Assembly: GCF_003971065.1 (NCBI RefSeq)
Contig: NZ_RYDV01000002.1
Location: 62,001 to 126,000, forward strand
DNA from: Candidimonas sp. SYP-B2681
GTDB taxonomy: Bacteria > Pseudomonadota > Gammaproteobacteria > Burkholderiales > Burkholderiaceae_B
DNA length: 64,000 nt
Direction of reading: 5' to 3'
In this document: positions 27,230 through 35,753 of the stretch, piece after piece
How the letters are laid out: each line of letters opens with the position of its first letter
How positions within the stretch are numbered: position 1 is the stretch's first letter
Translations under genes and position numbers: made by a program
The notes under the pieces: model-generated
What the model was told of the DNA's origin: nothing
Seen by the model: only the letters and a program-made list of their open reading frames with translations
Database searches by the model: none

Positions 27230-27277
27230 GGCTACGAGTCTCTATAATGGATGGATATCGGAGAGGCTCTCGTAGCC
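27230..27277 (+). promoter_or_regulatory. tyrB promoter region flanked by a perfect inverted repeat
   Basis: GGCTACGAG (27230-27238) and CTCGTAGCC (27269-27277) flank a consensus -10 hexamer TATAAT (27243-27248), with no good -35 at normal spacing. An operator straddling the promoter is the simplest reading. Confidence 0.5.
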
Positions 27278-27317
27278 GTCGATTTCATCCTTTTTTCGTA
27301 ATAACCGAGGCGCGTTC

Positions 27318-28517
27318 ATGTTTGAGCATCTGGAAAAGTACGCTGGTGATCCTATTTTTGGGCTTAACGAGGCATTTCATCGCGACATGCACCCGCAAAA
27401 GGTCAATCTGACGGTGGGCTTGTATTACGACAACGAAGGCCATATTCCAGTGCTCGCCTCCGTCAAGACGGCAGAACAACGCCGGGCTCAGGATCCTCAG
27501 TCGCGTCCTTATCTACCCATGGAAGGGTTGGCTTCGTATCGTGATGCCGTTCAAAAACTGGTTTTCGGTGCGTCGCACAAAGTCTTGCAAGACAAGAAAG
27601 TAGCCACTATCCAAAGTGTGGGTGGAACGGGGGCATTGAAGGTGGGGGCGGATTTTCTTCACCTCGCCTATCCCGATAGTGACGTCTGGATCAGTGATCC
27701 GGCCTGGGACAACCACCACTCCATTTTTCAGGGTGCCGGCGTCAAGTCGCATAGCTATAGCTATTACGACCCCGAGACCAAATCCCTTAAGTTTGATCAA
27801 ATGCTTGCTGAGATCAGCGCATTGCCGCCCAATAGCTTTGTTTTGCTACACCCTTGCTGCCACAACCCGACTGGCGTCGATCTGTCGCAAGATCAATGGC
27901 TCCAATTACTGCCCATACTGGCCGAACGGCAGCTCATCCCATTCCTGGATATGGCGTATCAGGGATTCGGCGCTGGCCTGGACGAAGACGCTTTTGCTGT
28001 CCGTGCGATGGCCGATGCCGGCTTGACGTTTCTCGTGGCAAACTCCTTTTCCAAGAATCTGTCTTTCTATGGTGAACGTTGCGGCGGTTTATCCGTGGTT
28101 TGTTCGTCGGCCGACGAAGCTGATGGCGTGCTGGGCCAGCTCAAGGCCGTTGTGCGCCGGATTTACTCCAGTCCACCCATGCACGGTGGGCAGATTACTT
28201 CTGACGTGCTCAACGATACGCAGTTATGCGCCGTATGGGAGCAGGAAGTTGCCGATATGCGTCAACGTATTGCCTTTGTGCGCAAGCAGGCCCACCAGCA
28301 GTTAACGGCCAAAGTTCCTGGCTACGACTCAAGCTATTTTGTAAAGCAGCGCGGCATGTTTACGTATACGGGGCTGTCCCGTGCGCAGTTGATGGCGTTG
28401 CGTGAACATCATGGCGTCTACATTATCGATTCAGGGCGTATCAGCGTTCCAGGTCTGAATACCCGCAACCTCGAATACTTTACCGATGCCATGGCGGACG
28501 TTCTCGGTCTTGGCTAA
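27318..28517 (+). CDS. tyrB: Aromatic-amino-acid/aspartate aminotransferase
   Basis: 399 residues of class I PLP aminotransferases, AspC/TyrB branch: MFEHLEKYAGDPIFGLNEAF start, LTVGLYYDNEG, DPAWDNH, HPCCHNPTGVD, LDMAYQGFG, and the PLP lysine in NSFSKNLSFYGERCGG. The substrate-carboxylate Arg is in DSGRISVPGL. It transfers amino groups between aspartate or aromatic amino acids and 2-oxoglutarate. GAGG ribosome site ahead of the ATG. Aspartate supply for cyanophycin is an attractive but unproven link. Confidence 0.93.
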   Translation: MFEHLEKYAGDPIFGLNEAFHRDMHPQKVNLTVGLYYDNEGHIPVLASVKTAEQRRAQDPQSRPYLPMEGLASYRDAVQKLVFGASHKVLQDKKVATIQSVGGTGALKVGADFLHLAYPDSDVWISDPAWDNHHSIFQGAGVKSHSYSYYDPETKSLKFDQMLAEISALPPNSFVLLHPCCHNPTGVDLSQDQWLQLLPILAERQLIPFLDMAYQGFGAGLDEDAFAVRAMADAGLTFLVANSFSKNLSFYGERCGGLSVVCSSADEADGVLGQLKAVVRRIYSSPPMHGGQITSDVLNDTQLCAVWEQEVADMRQRIAFVRKQAHQQLTAKVPGYDSSYFVKQRGMFTYTGLSRAQLMALREHHGVYIIDSGRISVPGLNTRNLEYFTDAMADVLGLG

Positions 28518-28541
28518 ATCTTCTTTTTTACAAGGTTAAAG

Positions 28542-28664
28542 ATGTTGACCACAGGCGAATGGATAGTATTGGGAATGTTCGGGGCGGGTGTAGTGTGTTC
28601 GCTATCGTTGTTTTGGTGGTTGTTGCGTATTGTGCGTCGCGACAAGCACGATAAAATGTCGTAA
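28542..28664 (+). CDS. Small membrane protein (40 aa), unrecognised
   Basis: ATG 28542 with AAGG six bases upstream opens 40 codons. One hydrophobic helix (WIVLGMFGAGVVCSLSLFWWLL) is followed by a positively charged tail (RIVRRDKHDKM), the layout of an N-out single-span membrane peptide. It follows the tyrB stop by 24 bp, so it is probably co-transcribed. No family recognised. The clean ribosome site, helix and charge pattern argue for a real gene. Confidence 0.6.
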   Translation: MLTTGEWIVLGMFGAGVVCSLSLFWWLLRIVRRDKHDKMS

Positions 28665-28770
28665 AAAGGCCGCCGGCTACGCCTCGATTATGCAATTCGC
28701 TGAATTCTTGCCAAACTTGCGGTAATCTTAAGGGTTACCATTTTGTTCTTTACCGGGAATCTTCAGGATT

Positions 28771-29967
28771 ATGGACTCGTATAGCCTTCCGTACACTTTT
28801 TCACAGCGCGCACAACAACTTACCAGTTCAACGATCCGAGAGATTCTGAAAGTTACCGAGCGGCCAGAGATCATTTCGTTCGCAGGCGGCTTGCCTGCTC
28901 CTAAAGGCTTCCCGATAGACATCATGAAGGCAGCCTTTGACCGCGTTCTGCAAGACAGCGGCAAATCGGCATTGCAGTATGGTCCGACCGAAGGCTATGC
29001 ACCATTGCGCGGCTGGGTTGCAGAAGACCTGAAGCGAGTCGGCGCAAACGTATCCCCCGACGAAGTGCTTATCGTGTCGGGATCGCAGCAGGCGCTTGAT
29101 ATGTTGGGCAAACTGTTTATTGATCCAGGCAGCAAAGTTTTAGTCGAGGCGCCTAGCTATCTGGGGGCATTGCAATCGTTTTCCTTGTTCGAACCTGAAT
29201 ACGTCGCGGTGCCTACCGACGACGGTGGCTTGATCCCCGAAAGTCTCACCGAAGATCGCACGGCAGGCGCACGTTTCATTTATGTGCTGCCCAATTTTCA
29301 GAATCCCACCGGGTTGACGCTAAGCCTGGAACGGCGCAAAGCGCTGGTCGAGCGCTGTGCGGCCGCGCAGCTGCCTATTATTGAAGACGATCCCTACGGC
29401 GATCTGCGCTACGCCGGAGAGGCCCAACCTGGCTTGCTTGGGCTTGGCCGCGAAGCGGGGGCAACGGTGATCCGCCTGGGCACATTCTCTAAAGTGCTGG
29501 CTCCTGGCTTGCGTCTGGGCTATATCGTGGCGCCAAAACCGATTATTGCGAAGCTGGTCCAAATCAAGCAGGCTACCGACTTGCATACGTCCACGTTGAC
29601 CCAGATGGCCGTGTATGAAACCGTCAAAGACGGCTTCCTTACAACGCACTTGCCTATGGTGCGCGATTTATACAAGGAACAGTGTGGTTTCATGCTTGAA
29701 GCCATGGACGAACACTTTCCCGCTACTGCCACCTGGACGCGCCCTGAAGGCGGAATGTTCATCTGGGTGACGCTGCCGACTCATATCGATGCAAGCCAGC
29801 TATTGGCGCGTGCGATTGAAAACAACGTGGCATTTGTGCCGGGCGCTCCCTTCTATGCCGGTTCCGAGCCACAGCTTAATACCTTGCGTCTCAGCTTCGT
29901 GACAGTGTCCGAAGCAAAGATCCGTGAAGGCATCGCCATACTGGGCAAGCTGATCAAGGAAAGCTGA
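28771..29967 (+). CDS. PLP-dependent aminotransferase (LysN/2-aminoadipate type)
   Basis: 398 residues, class I/II aminotransferase of the MocR-related, 2-aminoadipate transaminase group. Marks: IISFAGGLPAPKGFP, ALQYGPTEGYAPLR, SGSQQALDMLGKLF, LPNFQNPTGLTLS, EDDPYGDLRY, and the PLP lysine in RLGTFSKVLAPGLRLGY; Arg near the C-terminus in NTLRLSFV. Broad amino donor range is usual. It lacks the GntR-type DNA-binding part of true MocR regulators. Ends at a strong bidirectional hairpin. Confidence 0.9.
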   Translation: MDSYSLPYTFSQRAQQLTSSTIREILKVTERPEIISFAGGLPAPKGFPIDIMKAAFDRVLQDSGKSALQYGPTEGYAPLRGWVAEDLKRVGANVSPDEVLIVSGSQQALDMLGKLFIDPGSKVLVEAPSYLGALQSFSLFEPEYVAVPTDDGGLIPESLTEDRTAGARFIYVLPNFQNPTGLTLSLERRKALVERCAAAQLPIIEDDPYGDLRYAGEAQPGLLGLGREAGATVIRLGTFSKVLAPGLRLGYIVAPKPIIAKLVQIKQATDLHTSTLTQMAVYETVKDGFLTTHLPMVRDLYKEQCGFMLEAMDEHFPATATWTRPEGGMFIWVTLPTHIDASQLLARAIENNVAFVPGAPFYAGSEPQLNTLRLSFVTVSEAKIREGIAILGKLIKES

Positions 29968-30026
29968 TAGCGGTGGCGGGTGGATCGTGGCGACGCCGCA
30001 GCCGCAGGTTCACTCGCGAATTTCAT

Positions 30027-30053
30027 AAAGGGCTGCGGCATCCGCAGCCCTTT
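30027..30053. terminator. Bidirectional terminator between convergent genes
   Basis: Perfect 12-bp stem AAAGGGCTGCGG / CCGCAGCCCTTT around a CAT loop, with A- and T-rich flanks. It sits between the aminotransferase (plus) and the CoA-transferase (minus). Confidence 0.85.
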
Positions 30054-30084
30054 ATTCGTCGTGGTGGTGATTCGATGATGGAAT

Positions 30085-31326
30085 TTAAGCCTGAGTTGTT
30101 TCTCGGTTGATATCCCGTACTACTCCAGTGTCAATAAATGCGTCGATTTCTGCTGCGTCGTAGCCGAACTCAGACAAAATCGCCATAGTGTCTTCGCCCA
30201 AGCGCGGGGCAGCGCGGCGATACTGCGCCGGCGTCATCGATAGTTTCACCGGCATCCCGATGGTGCGGACATTGCCAGCCTGCGGATGTACTTGTTCGAC
30301 GATCATGCCGCGCGCCAGCGTCTGAGGATGTGAAAGTGCCTGGCCTATAGAATGAACAGGGCCAGCGGGCACACCCGCTTTGTCGAAGGCGGCCAACCAG
30401 TCATCTGCCGATTTAGTCGTGAGGATTTCGCTCATTATTTCTACCAGGGCATCACGATTGCGCATGCGTTCTGCGTTAAGAATGAAACGCGGATCGTCGC
30501 ACCATTCGGGATGGCCCAAAACCTCAGCGATACGCGTCCAGTTTCTTTCGTTTGCCCCGCCGATAATGATCCAGTCTGTTGCGGTGGGAAATGCCTGGTA
30601 GGGCGCGGCTAACACATGGGATGATCCTGTTGCGCCCGGCGATTCCCCGGTGCCAAAATAAATCGCCGCGTGCCAGTAAAGCTGCTGCAGGCTGGCTTCA
30701 AGCAGCGAGGTCTCGACAATCTGGCCTTCGCCGGTTTTTTGTTTGTGTTGATAGGCAGCGAGGATGCCAAATGCTGCCAAGAGGCCTGCATTGATGTCGG
30801 CAACCGAATTGCCTGTACGCAGAGGTCGGCCTCCCGGTTCGCCTGTAATGCTCATTAGCCCCGAGAATCCTTGTGCAATCAAATCAAAGCCGCCTTTATC
30901 AGCATACGGACCGCTGAGACCATACCCAGACACTGTGCAGTAAATCAGTCCGGGATTTTCTTTGCGCAGCGTTTCGTAGCCCAGGCCAAGCTTTTCCATT
31001 GTCCCCTTGCGAAAGTTTTCCGTGATGACATCTGCATCGCGGACCATGCGAAGCAGTATCTCTTTGCCTTTGGTACTTTTCAGGTCCAGTGCGATTGCGC
31101 GCTTATTGCGATTCAGCATCAAGAAGGGGGCGGATACCCCCTTGATCTGGGGATCCCGATACTGCCGGGCATCGTCGCCACCATCAAGCTTTTCGACCTT
31201 GATTACGTCCGCGCCAAGGTCCGCCAGCATCATGCCGCAGGTCGGGCCAGCCATGATTTGAGCAAGTTCGATGACGCGCATCCCGGCAAGGGCGCCTCGG
31301 CCAGGTGAAGTTTCATTGTTTAGCAT
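30085..31326 (-). CDS. CaiB/BaiF family III CoA-transferase
   Basis: 413 residues. Family III CoA-transferase: GMRVIELAQIMAGPTCGMMLADLGADVIKVE start with the catalytic Asp expected in the FDLIAQGFSG segment, plus NRNKRAIALDL and GEGQIVETSLLEA. It moves CoA between carboxylic acids (often from succinyl-CoA) without an energy cost. Start at ATG 31326, which has AAGGA upstream. Last gene of the reverse operon Bug receptor, enoyl-CoA hydratase, CoA-transferase: activation of an imported acid, then hydration. The acid itself is not identifiable. Confidence 0.92.
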   Translation of the reverse strand: MLNNETSPGRGALAGMRVIELAQIMAGPTCGMMLADLGADVIKVEKLDGGDDARQYRDPQIKGVSAPFLMLNRNKRAIALDLKSTKGKEILLRMVRDADVITENFRKGTMEKLGLGYETLRKENPGLIYCTVSGYGLSGPYADKGGFDLIAQGFSGLMSITGEPGGRPLRTGNSVADINAGLLAAFGILAAYQHKQKTGEGQIVETSLLEASLQQLYWHAAIYFGTGESPGATGSSHVLAAPYQAFPTATDWIIIGGANERNWTRIAEVLGHPEWCDDPRFILNAERMRNRDALVEIMSEILTTKSADDWLAAFDKAGVPAGPVHSIGQALSHPQTLARGMIVEQVHPQAGNVRTIGMPVKLSMTPAQYRRAAPRLGEDTMAILSEFGYDAAEIDAFIDTGVVRDINRETTQA

Positions 31327-31337
31327 GATCTTCCTTT

Positions 31338-32135
31338 TCAACGACCCTTGAATGCTGGCGTTTCTTTCTGCAGAAACGCACGAAAGCCTATTTGGAAGTC
31401 TTCAGTGTCGAAGCAGTCGAAGGCTTCGTCCCGCTCGGCGTCGGTCAACTCGCCCCCGGCCATTAATCGACGTATGAACTTCTTGTGCCAGCGTGCCACG
31501 AGCGGGGCGCCGCCCGCGATACGCTCGGCTGTTTTGGTCGCTTCTTCGGCTACCTGTGCGTCAGCGACAACGCGGGTGACAACCCCGAGTTCCAGTGCTC
31601 GTTGCGCATCGAAGATCGTTCCCTCAAGAAGCACTGCAAGTGCAGTAGCCGGACCCACTAATCGCAAAAGCGGGGCCAGTTCGGAGTAGGACATCACAAG
31701 ACCAAGGTTTTTGATCGGTATGCCGAACTTGGAACTGGTGCCGCAAATTCGAACATCAGCCAGGCTGGCAATTTCGAGTCCCCCTCCCACGCAGATTCCA
31801 TGGATTTGGGCGACGATGGGATGCCTACAGTTGGCCATTGCCTCTATCGTGCGGCGCATTACCTTCCCATACTCTATCGCCTGGACCTTATTAGAACGCG
31901 AAGTTTCGAACTCGGAGATGTCGTTGCCAGGAGAAAACGCCTTTTCTCCGGCACCGCGCACCACAATGCAGCGTACCGACTCGTCATCGGACAGGGCGAG
32001 GAAATGTGTTCCGAGATCGCGCCATACGTCGATGGTAAAAGCATTGAGTTTCTCGGGCCGGTTGATCGTAATGGTGACAATCGCCGCTTTCCGATCGACG
32101 AGAAGATACGGGTTCTGTGTTATTGCAGTGCTCAT
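31338..32135 (-). CDS. Enoyl-CoA hydratase/isomerase family protein
   Basis: 265-residue crotonase-fold protein: ITINRPEKLNAFT, oxyanion-hole segments FSPGNDISEFE and IHGICVGGGLEIASLADVRICG, then GIPIKNLGLVMSYSELAPL. The two catalytic glutamates of true hydratases are not both obvious (GLVMSYSELAPL replaces the common GxxPGxGGTQ), so hydrolase or isomerase activity is possible. It lies 11 bp ahead of the CoA-transferase and 22 bp after the Bug gene. Confidence 0.88.
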   Translation of the reverse strand: MSTAITQNPYLLVDRKAAIVTITINRPEKLNAFTIDVWRDLGTHFLALSDDESVRCIVVRGAGEKAFSPGNDISEFETSRSNKVQAIEYGKVMRRTIEAMANCRHPIVAQIHGICVGGGLEIASLADVRICGTSSKFGIPIKNLGLVMSYSELAPLLRLVGPATALAVLLEGTIFDAQRALELGVVTRVVADAQVAEEATKTAERIAGGAPLVARWHKKFIRRLMAGGELTDAERDEAFDCFDTEDFQIGFRAFLQKETPAFKGR

Positions 32136-32157
32136 ATCACTGTTCCGTTTCGTTATG

Positions 32158-33141
32158 CTATTGAGATTTTTTCAGGCCAAGGTCGGCAGTAATTCGGCCA
32201 TACTTGGCGTACTCATCCTGTATGAAGGTCTGGAATGCTTTCGGACTGTCGGGTCCGCCGCCTACGGCCATGCCTTGATCGGCAAGTTTGGCCGCAACGT
32301 CATGGTCTTTCAACGATGCCTTCAACGCCTGATCAAGCTTAGCCAAGACTGCAGGGGGGATGTTGGCCGGTGCCAGGACGGCGTACCATTGTTCGACGTC
32401 CATACCTTTGACGCCCGCCTCGGCAAGCGTTGGCACATCAGGCAAAGATGCGGCCCGCTTCGCACTGGTAACCGCCAGCGGCCGCAGCTTGCCGGCTTTT
32501 ACTTGGCTAATCGCACCGGGCAGTGTGTCAAAATTCATGTCCACTTGTCCGCCAAGCAGATCGGTCATGGCCTGGCCACTTCCTTTGTAGGGGACGTGCT
32601 CCATGGTGGTGCCGGTAATTTGAGAAAAGCGAGCCGCGCTAAGATGCTGGGGGCTGCCCATGCCCGAAGAAGCGTAGGTGTATTTGCCTGGGCTGGCCTG
32701 TATCAGCTTAATGAGTTCCTGGACCGATTTAACGTCATTTTTTTGTGGATTCACGACCAGTATGTTCGGAACGGACCCGACGTAACGTACAGCGGTGAAG
32801 CCTTTGACAGGATCATAGGAAACCGGCAATAAATGAGGCGCTGAAACTGTCGACTGCATATTTGCCAGCAGAAGCGTATAGCCATCGGGTTCCGCCCTGG
32901 CAACCATTTCGCCGGCGATAAGGCCCGACGCTCCAGGTTTATTCTCGACCACGATTTGTTGGCCAATCACTCCGGATAAATGTTGCGCGATGATGCGGGC
33001 CGACACATCGGTTCCTCCGCCGGGCACGAATCCAACCACCAATCGTATTGGCTTGCTCGGAAAGGACTCCGACGCGTGCAGCATGCCCAAGGGGGCTAAT
33101 AGAAGTGCTCCTAGGAATATACAAGCTTTCTTTTTTATCAT
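32158..33141 (-). CDS. Bug-family (TctC-like) periplasmic solute receptor
   Basis: 327 residues. Signal peptide (KKACIFLGALLLAPLGMLHASE), then FPSKPIRLVVGFVPGGGTDVSAR, IVVENKPGASGLIAGE, YASSGMGSPQHLSA and EHVPYKGSGQAMTDLLGG, all hallmarks of the family. First gene of the acid-catabolic reverse operon, so it probably captures the carboxylate processed by the CoA-transferase. No TctAB partner is present. AAAGGAGAC ribosome site. The palindromic operator lies about 95 bp upstream. Confidence 0.93.
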   Translation of the reverse strand: MIKKKACIFLGALLLAPLGMLHASESFPSKPIRLVVGFVPGGGTDVSARIIAQHLSGVIGQQIVVENKPGASGLIAGEMVARAEPDGYTLLLANMQSTVSAPHLLPVSYDPVKGFTAVRYVGSVPNILVVNPQKNDVKSVQELIKLIQASPGKYTYASSGMGSPQHLSAARFSQITGTTMEHVPYKGSGQAMTDLLGGQVDMNFDTLPGAISQVKAGKLRPLAVTSAKRAASLPDVPTLAEAGVKGMDVEQWYAVLAPANIPPAVLAKLDQALKASLKDHDVAAKLADQGMAVGGGPDSPKAFQTFIQDEYAKYGRITADLGLKKSQ

Positions 33142-33235
33142 TACGTTGTCTCCTTTGAGTATTGGCGCTGCCGTGTGCTCTCACGATCTACCAAGATCAT
33201 TCAGCAAATTCTCGGGTAAACTAACATTCTCCTAC

Positions 33236-33261
33236 CTGGTATCTGGTATACCAAATACCAG
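33236..33261. promoter_or_regulatory. 26-bp palindromic operator for the adjacent GntR regulator
   Basis: Left half CTGGTATCTGGTA is mirrored by TACCAAATACCAG with one mismatch; the centre is TGGTATACCA, typical for FadR/FCD-type GntR proteins. It lies between divergent bug and gntR. Confidence 0.75.
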
Positions 33262-33295
33262 AAATAGTTTACCGATTTCTGTTTGACGCGCATCT

Positions 33296-34000
33296 ATGGA
33301 TTACCCTAATTCGACTTCCGGGCCGCTAACCGGCCTACTCGCTGATCCGTTGGCGATCAATCATCCGACTCTTGCGGCAGTGGTCGCAGATAGATTGCGC
33401 CAGCTTATAATCGACGGCTCGCTGAAGCCCGGAACCGCGCTGAATGAGCGCGACCTCTGTGACCTACTTGGGGTTTCACGGACCCCTCTGCGGGAGGCCT
33501 ACCGCATTCTGGCTGCCGACGGGTTGGTCAGTATCCAGCCCAAGCGGGGAGCGATGGTCATCGAACACTCGCCGGCCGATATTGAAAATATTTTTGATGT
33601 ACTTGCGGTCCTTGAAGGTCTCGCGATTCGGCAGGCAGTCGAACGTGCCACCGACGCCGAACTGAAGGAAATCGCTGCTTTGCATCAGCAAATGCTGAAA
33701 AGCTTTCAGAAGCGGGATATCAAGTCCTATTTTGCGGCGAGTATGGGCACCCATGTGGCGATTAGCCGTGCAGCGCATAATCCCGCGCTTACCGAAACGT
33801 ATACGCGCCTAAATTTACAAGTACAGGCCTTGCGCTACAAATCCAATTTGGATCCCGACGAATGGATAGCTGGCGTCGCCGACCATGAACGCTTTGTCGG
33901 CGCATTACTTGCGCGGGACGCTGAAGCGGCGGAAACTCACATTCGTCACCATCTCGTTAATAAGAAGTCTTACCACTTGCAACGTCCCGTGCCTGCCTGA
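33296..34000 (+). CDS. GntR-family regulator, FCD domain
   Basis: 234 residues. N-terminal winged helix (VVADRLRQLIIDGSLKPGTALNERDLCDLLGVSRTPLREAYRILAADGLV, about 29-80) followed by an all-helical FCD ligand domain with metal-site histidines (MGTHVAISRAAHNPAL, DHERFVGALL, HIRHHL). Divergent from the Bug/hydratase/CoA-transferase operon, with a palindromic operator between. It probably represses both directions until a carboxylate binds. Confidence 0.93.
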   Translation: MDYPNSTSGPLTGLLADPLAINHPTLAAVVADRLRQLIIDGSLKPGTALNERDLCDLLGVSRTPLREAYRILAADGLVSIQPKRGAMVIEHSPADIENIFDVLAVLEGLAIRQAVERATDAELKEIAALHQQMLKSFQKRDIKSYFAASMGTHVAISRAAHNPALTETYTRLNLQVQALRYKSNLDPDEWIAGVADHERFVGALLARDAEAAETHIRHHLVNKKSYHLQRPVPA

Positions 34001-34080
34001 GCACAAGTTCAAAAAGCATCGATTTACCTAAGGCGGGGCGCTGGCTAATTTTCTTTCTTGAATACTCTAAGGTGAAACCT

Positions 34081-35550
34081 ATGAATCTTGATCGACCTTC
34101 CTTACTTCGCCAGCAATGCCACATCGGAGGCCAGTGGGTAGAAGCCGCCGACGGAGCTACGATTTCCGTTGTCAACCCGGCTGATAACAGTATCCTGGGT
34201 AGCATCCCAAGCCTGACAGCGGCAGATGTTAAAAGCGCTATCCAAGCGGCGAGTGATGCGTTGCCGGACTGGAAGAGCCGGAGCGGAAAGGACCGTGCCA
34301 AGGTGATGCGCCGTTGGTACGACCTTTGCATGGAAAACCAAGAGGACCTGGCTACAATTCTGACGATGGAGCAGGGTAAGCCGCTGAAGGAATCGCGCGG
34401 CGAAATCGCCTACGGATCGTCATTTCTGGAATGGTTCGCTGAAGAAGCCAAGCGCACTTATGGCGACGTTATTCCCGCAGCAAGCAATGATCGCCGCATC
34501 ATTGTCATTAAACAGCCTGTGGGTGTGGTTGCCGCCATTACGCCATGGAATTTTCCGAACGCAATGATTACCCGCAAGGCAGGCGCCGCGCTTGCAGCCG
34601 GGTGCACCATCGTGGTCAAGCCGGCGACTGCAACACCCTATTCAGCCTTGGCTCTGGCGGAGCTCGCTGTTGAAGCCGGAATACCCCCGGGGGTATTCAA
34701 TGTGGTCACTGGCAGTTCGTCTGTCATCGGCGCCGAACTGACCAGCAATCCATTAGTTCGAAAGTTGTCGTTTACCGGGTCGACGTCAGTAGGCAAGCAA
34801 CTCATGGCTCAGTGCGCCGGCACCATGAAGAAAGTGTCCATGGAGCTTGGCGGGAATGCGCCTTTCATCGTTTTCGACGACGCTGACCTGGACCAGGCGG
34901 TTGCTGGTGTTATGGCATCGAAGTTTCGCAATGCAGGCCAGACCTGCGTATGTGCCAATCGAATATTTGTCCAGGAAGGGATATACGACGCCTTCGCGGA
35001 ACGATTGAAACAGACGGTCGAGTCGCAAAAAGTCGGTAACGGCATGGACGACAATGTCGATTTCGGTCCATTAATCGACTCCGACGCCATCAGCAAGGTC
35101 GAGGAACATATCAGCGATGCGCTGTCATCGGGAGCAGACGTCTTGACCGGCGGTCGTTCGCACGAGCTGGGCGGCTTGTTCTTTCAGCCGACCATCCTCA
35201 TTAACGTATCGGCTAATGCCAAGTTGATGCAAGAAGAAACGTTCGGGCCCGTGGCGCCTCTGATCCGGTTTTCAACCGAGGAGCAAGTGATTGCGATGGC
35301 CAATGACACACCTTTTGGGCTGGCCGCATATTTTTATACCAGCGACTATGAACGTTCATGGCGTGTCGCCGAAGCGCTCGAATGCGGGATTGTTGGGTTG
35401 AACGAAGGCATTATTTCAACCGAACTCGCGCCTTTTGGCGGAATCAAAGAATCGGGTGTCGGCCGCGAGGGATCAAAGTACGGCATGGATGACTACCTCG
35501 AAATCAAATATATCTGTGCCGGCGGACTGCGTAAAAGCAAAACTGCGTGA
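34081..35550 (+). CDS. gabD: NAD(P)-dependent succinate-semialdehyde dehydrogenase
   Basis: 489 residues, aldehyde dehydrogenase superfamily, GabD branch. PWNFPNAMITRKAGAALAAGCT, FTGSTSVGKQLM, catalytic Glu in MELGGNAPFIVF and catalytic Cys in GQTCVCANR, the GabD-type version. It oxidises succinate semialdehyde (or a similar omega-oxo acid) to the diacid. Start at ATG 34081 with TAAGG seven bases upstream; an in-frame GTG three codons earlier is less likely. It follows the GntR gene by 80 bp and may share its promoter. Confidence 0.92.
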   Translation: MNLDRPSLLRQQCHIGGQWVEAADGATISVVNPADNSILGSIPSLTAADVKSAIQAASDALPDWKSRSGKDRAKVMRRWYDLCMENQEDLATILTMEQGKPLKESRGEIAYGSSFLEWFAEEAKRTYGDVIPAASNDRRIIVIKQPVGVVAAITPWNFPNAMITRKAGAALAAGCTIVVKPATATPYSALALAELAVEAGIPPGVFNVVTGSSSVIGAELTSNPLVRKLSFTGSTSVGKQLMAQCAGTMKKVSMELGGNAPFIVFDDADLDQAVAGVMASKFRNAGQTCVCANRIFVQEGIYDAFAERLKQTVESQKVGNGMDDNVDFGPLIDSDAISKVEEHISDALSSGADVLTGGRSHELGGLFFQPTILINVSANAKLMQEETFGPVAPLIRFSTEEQVIAMANDTPFGLAAYFYTSDYERSWRVAEALECGIVGLNEGIISTELAPFGGIKESGVGREGSKYGMDDYLEIKYICAGGLRKSKTA

Positions 35551-35664
35551 GCCGTGGAAATCGAAAACAACATAACACCAAGTGGAGGCGAGTATGAAAC
35601 CGAATATCTTCGCTGAGCGTTCCTGATTCATATAACGGCACAGGCAAGGGTAAAATCGACGAAG

Positions 35665-35724
35665 AAGGAGGGACCGCCCGACCGCCTCGCATTGGGCCAC
35701 CACCCGAGGTAGGACGGCCTCCTT
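35665..35724 (+). promoter_or_regulatory. Stable 60-nt two-tier stem-loop ahead of ubiA
   Basis: Outer stem AAGGAGG (35665-35671) / CCTCCTT (35718-35724), extended by CCG/CGG after a 2-nt bulge. Inner stem CCTCG (35685-35689) / CGAGG (35705-35709). A short T-run follows. It could terminate gabD transcription or structure the ubiA leader. Confidence 0.45.
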
Positions 35725-35753
35725 TTCCCTAAGAAATCTTCTCGATCGTATGT

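Noticed and set aside
31711-32832. 373-codon plus-strand frame
   Set aside because: Antisense to enoyl-CoA hydratase and Bug genes, both certain.
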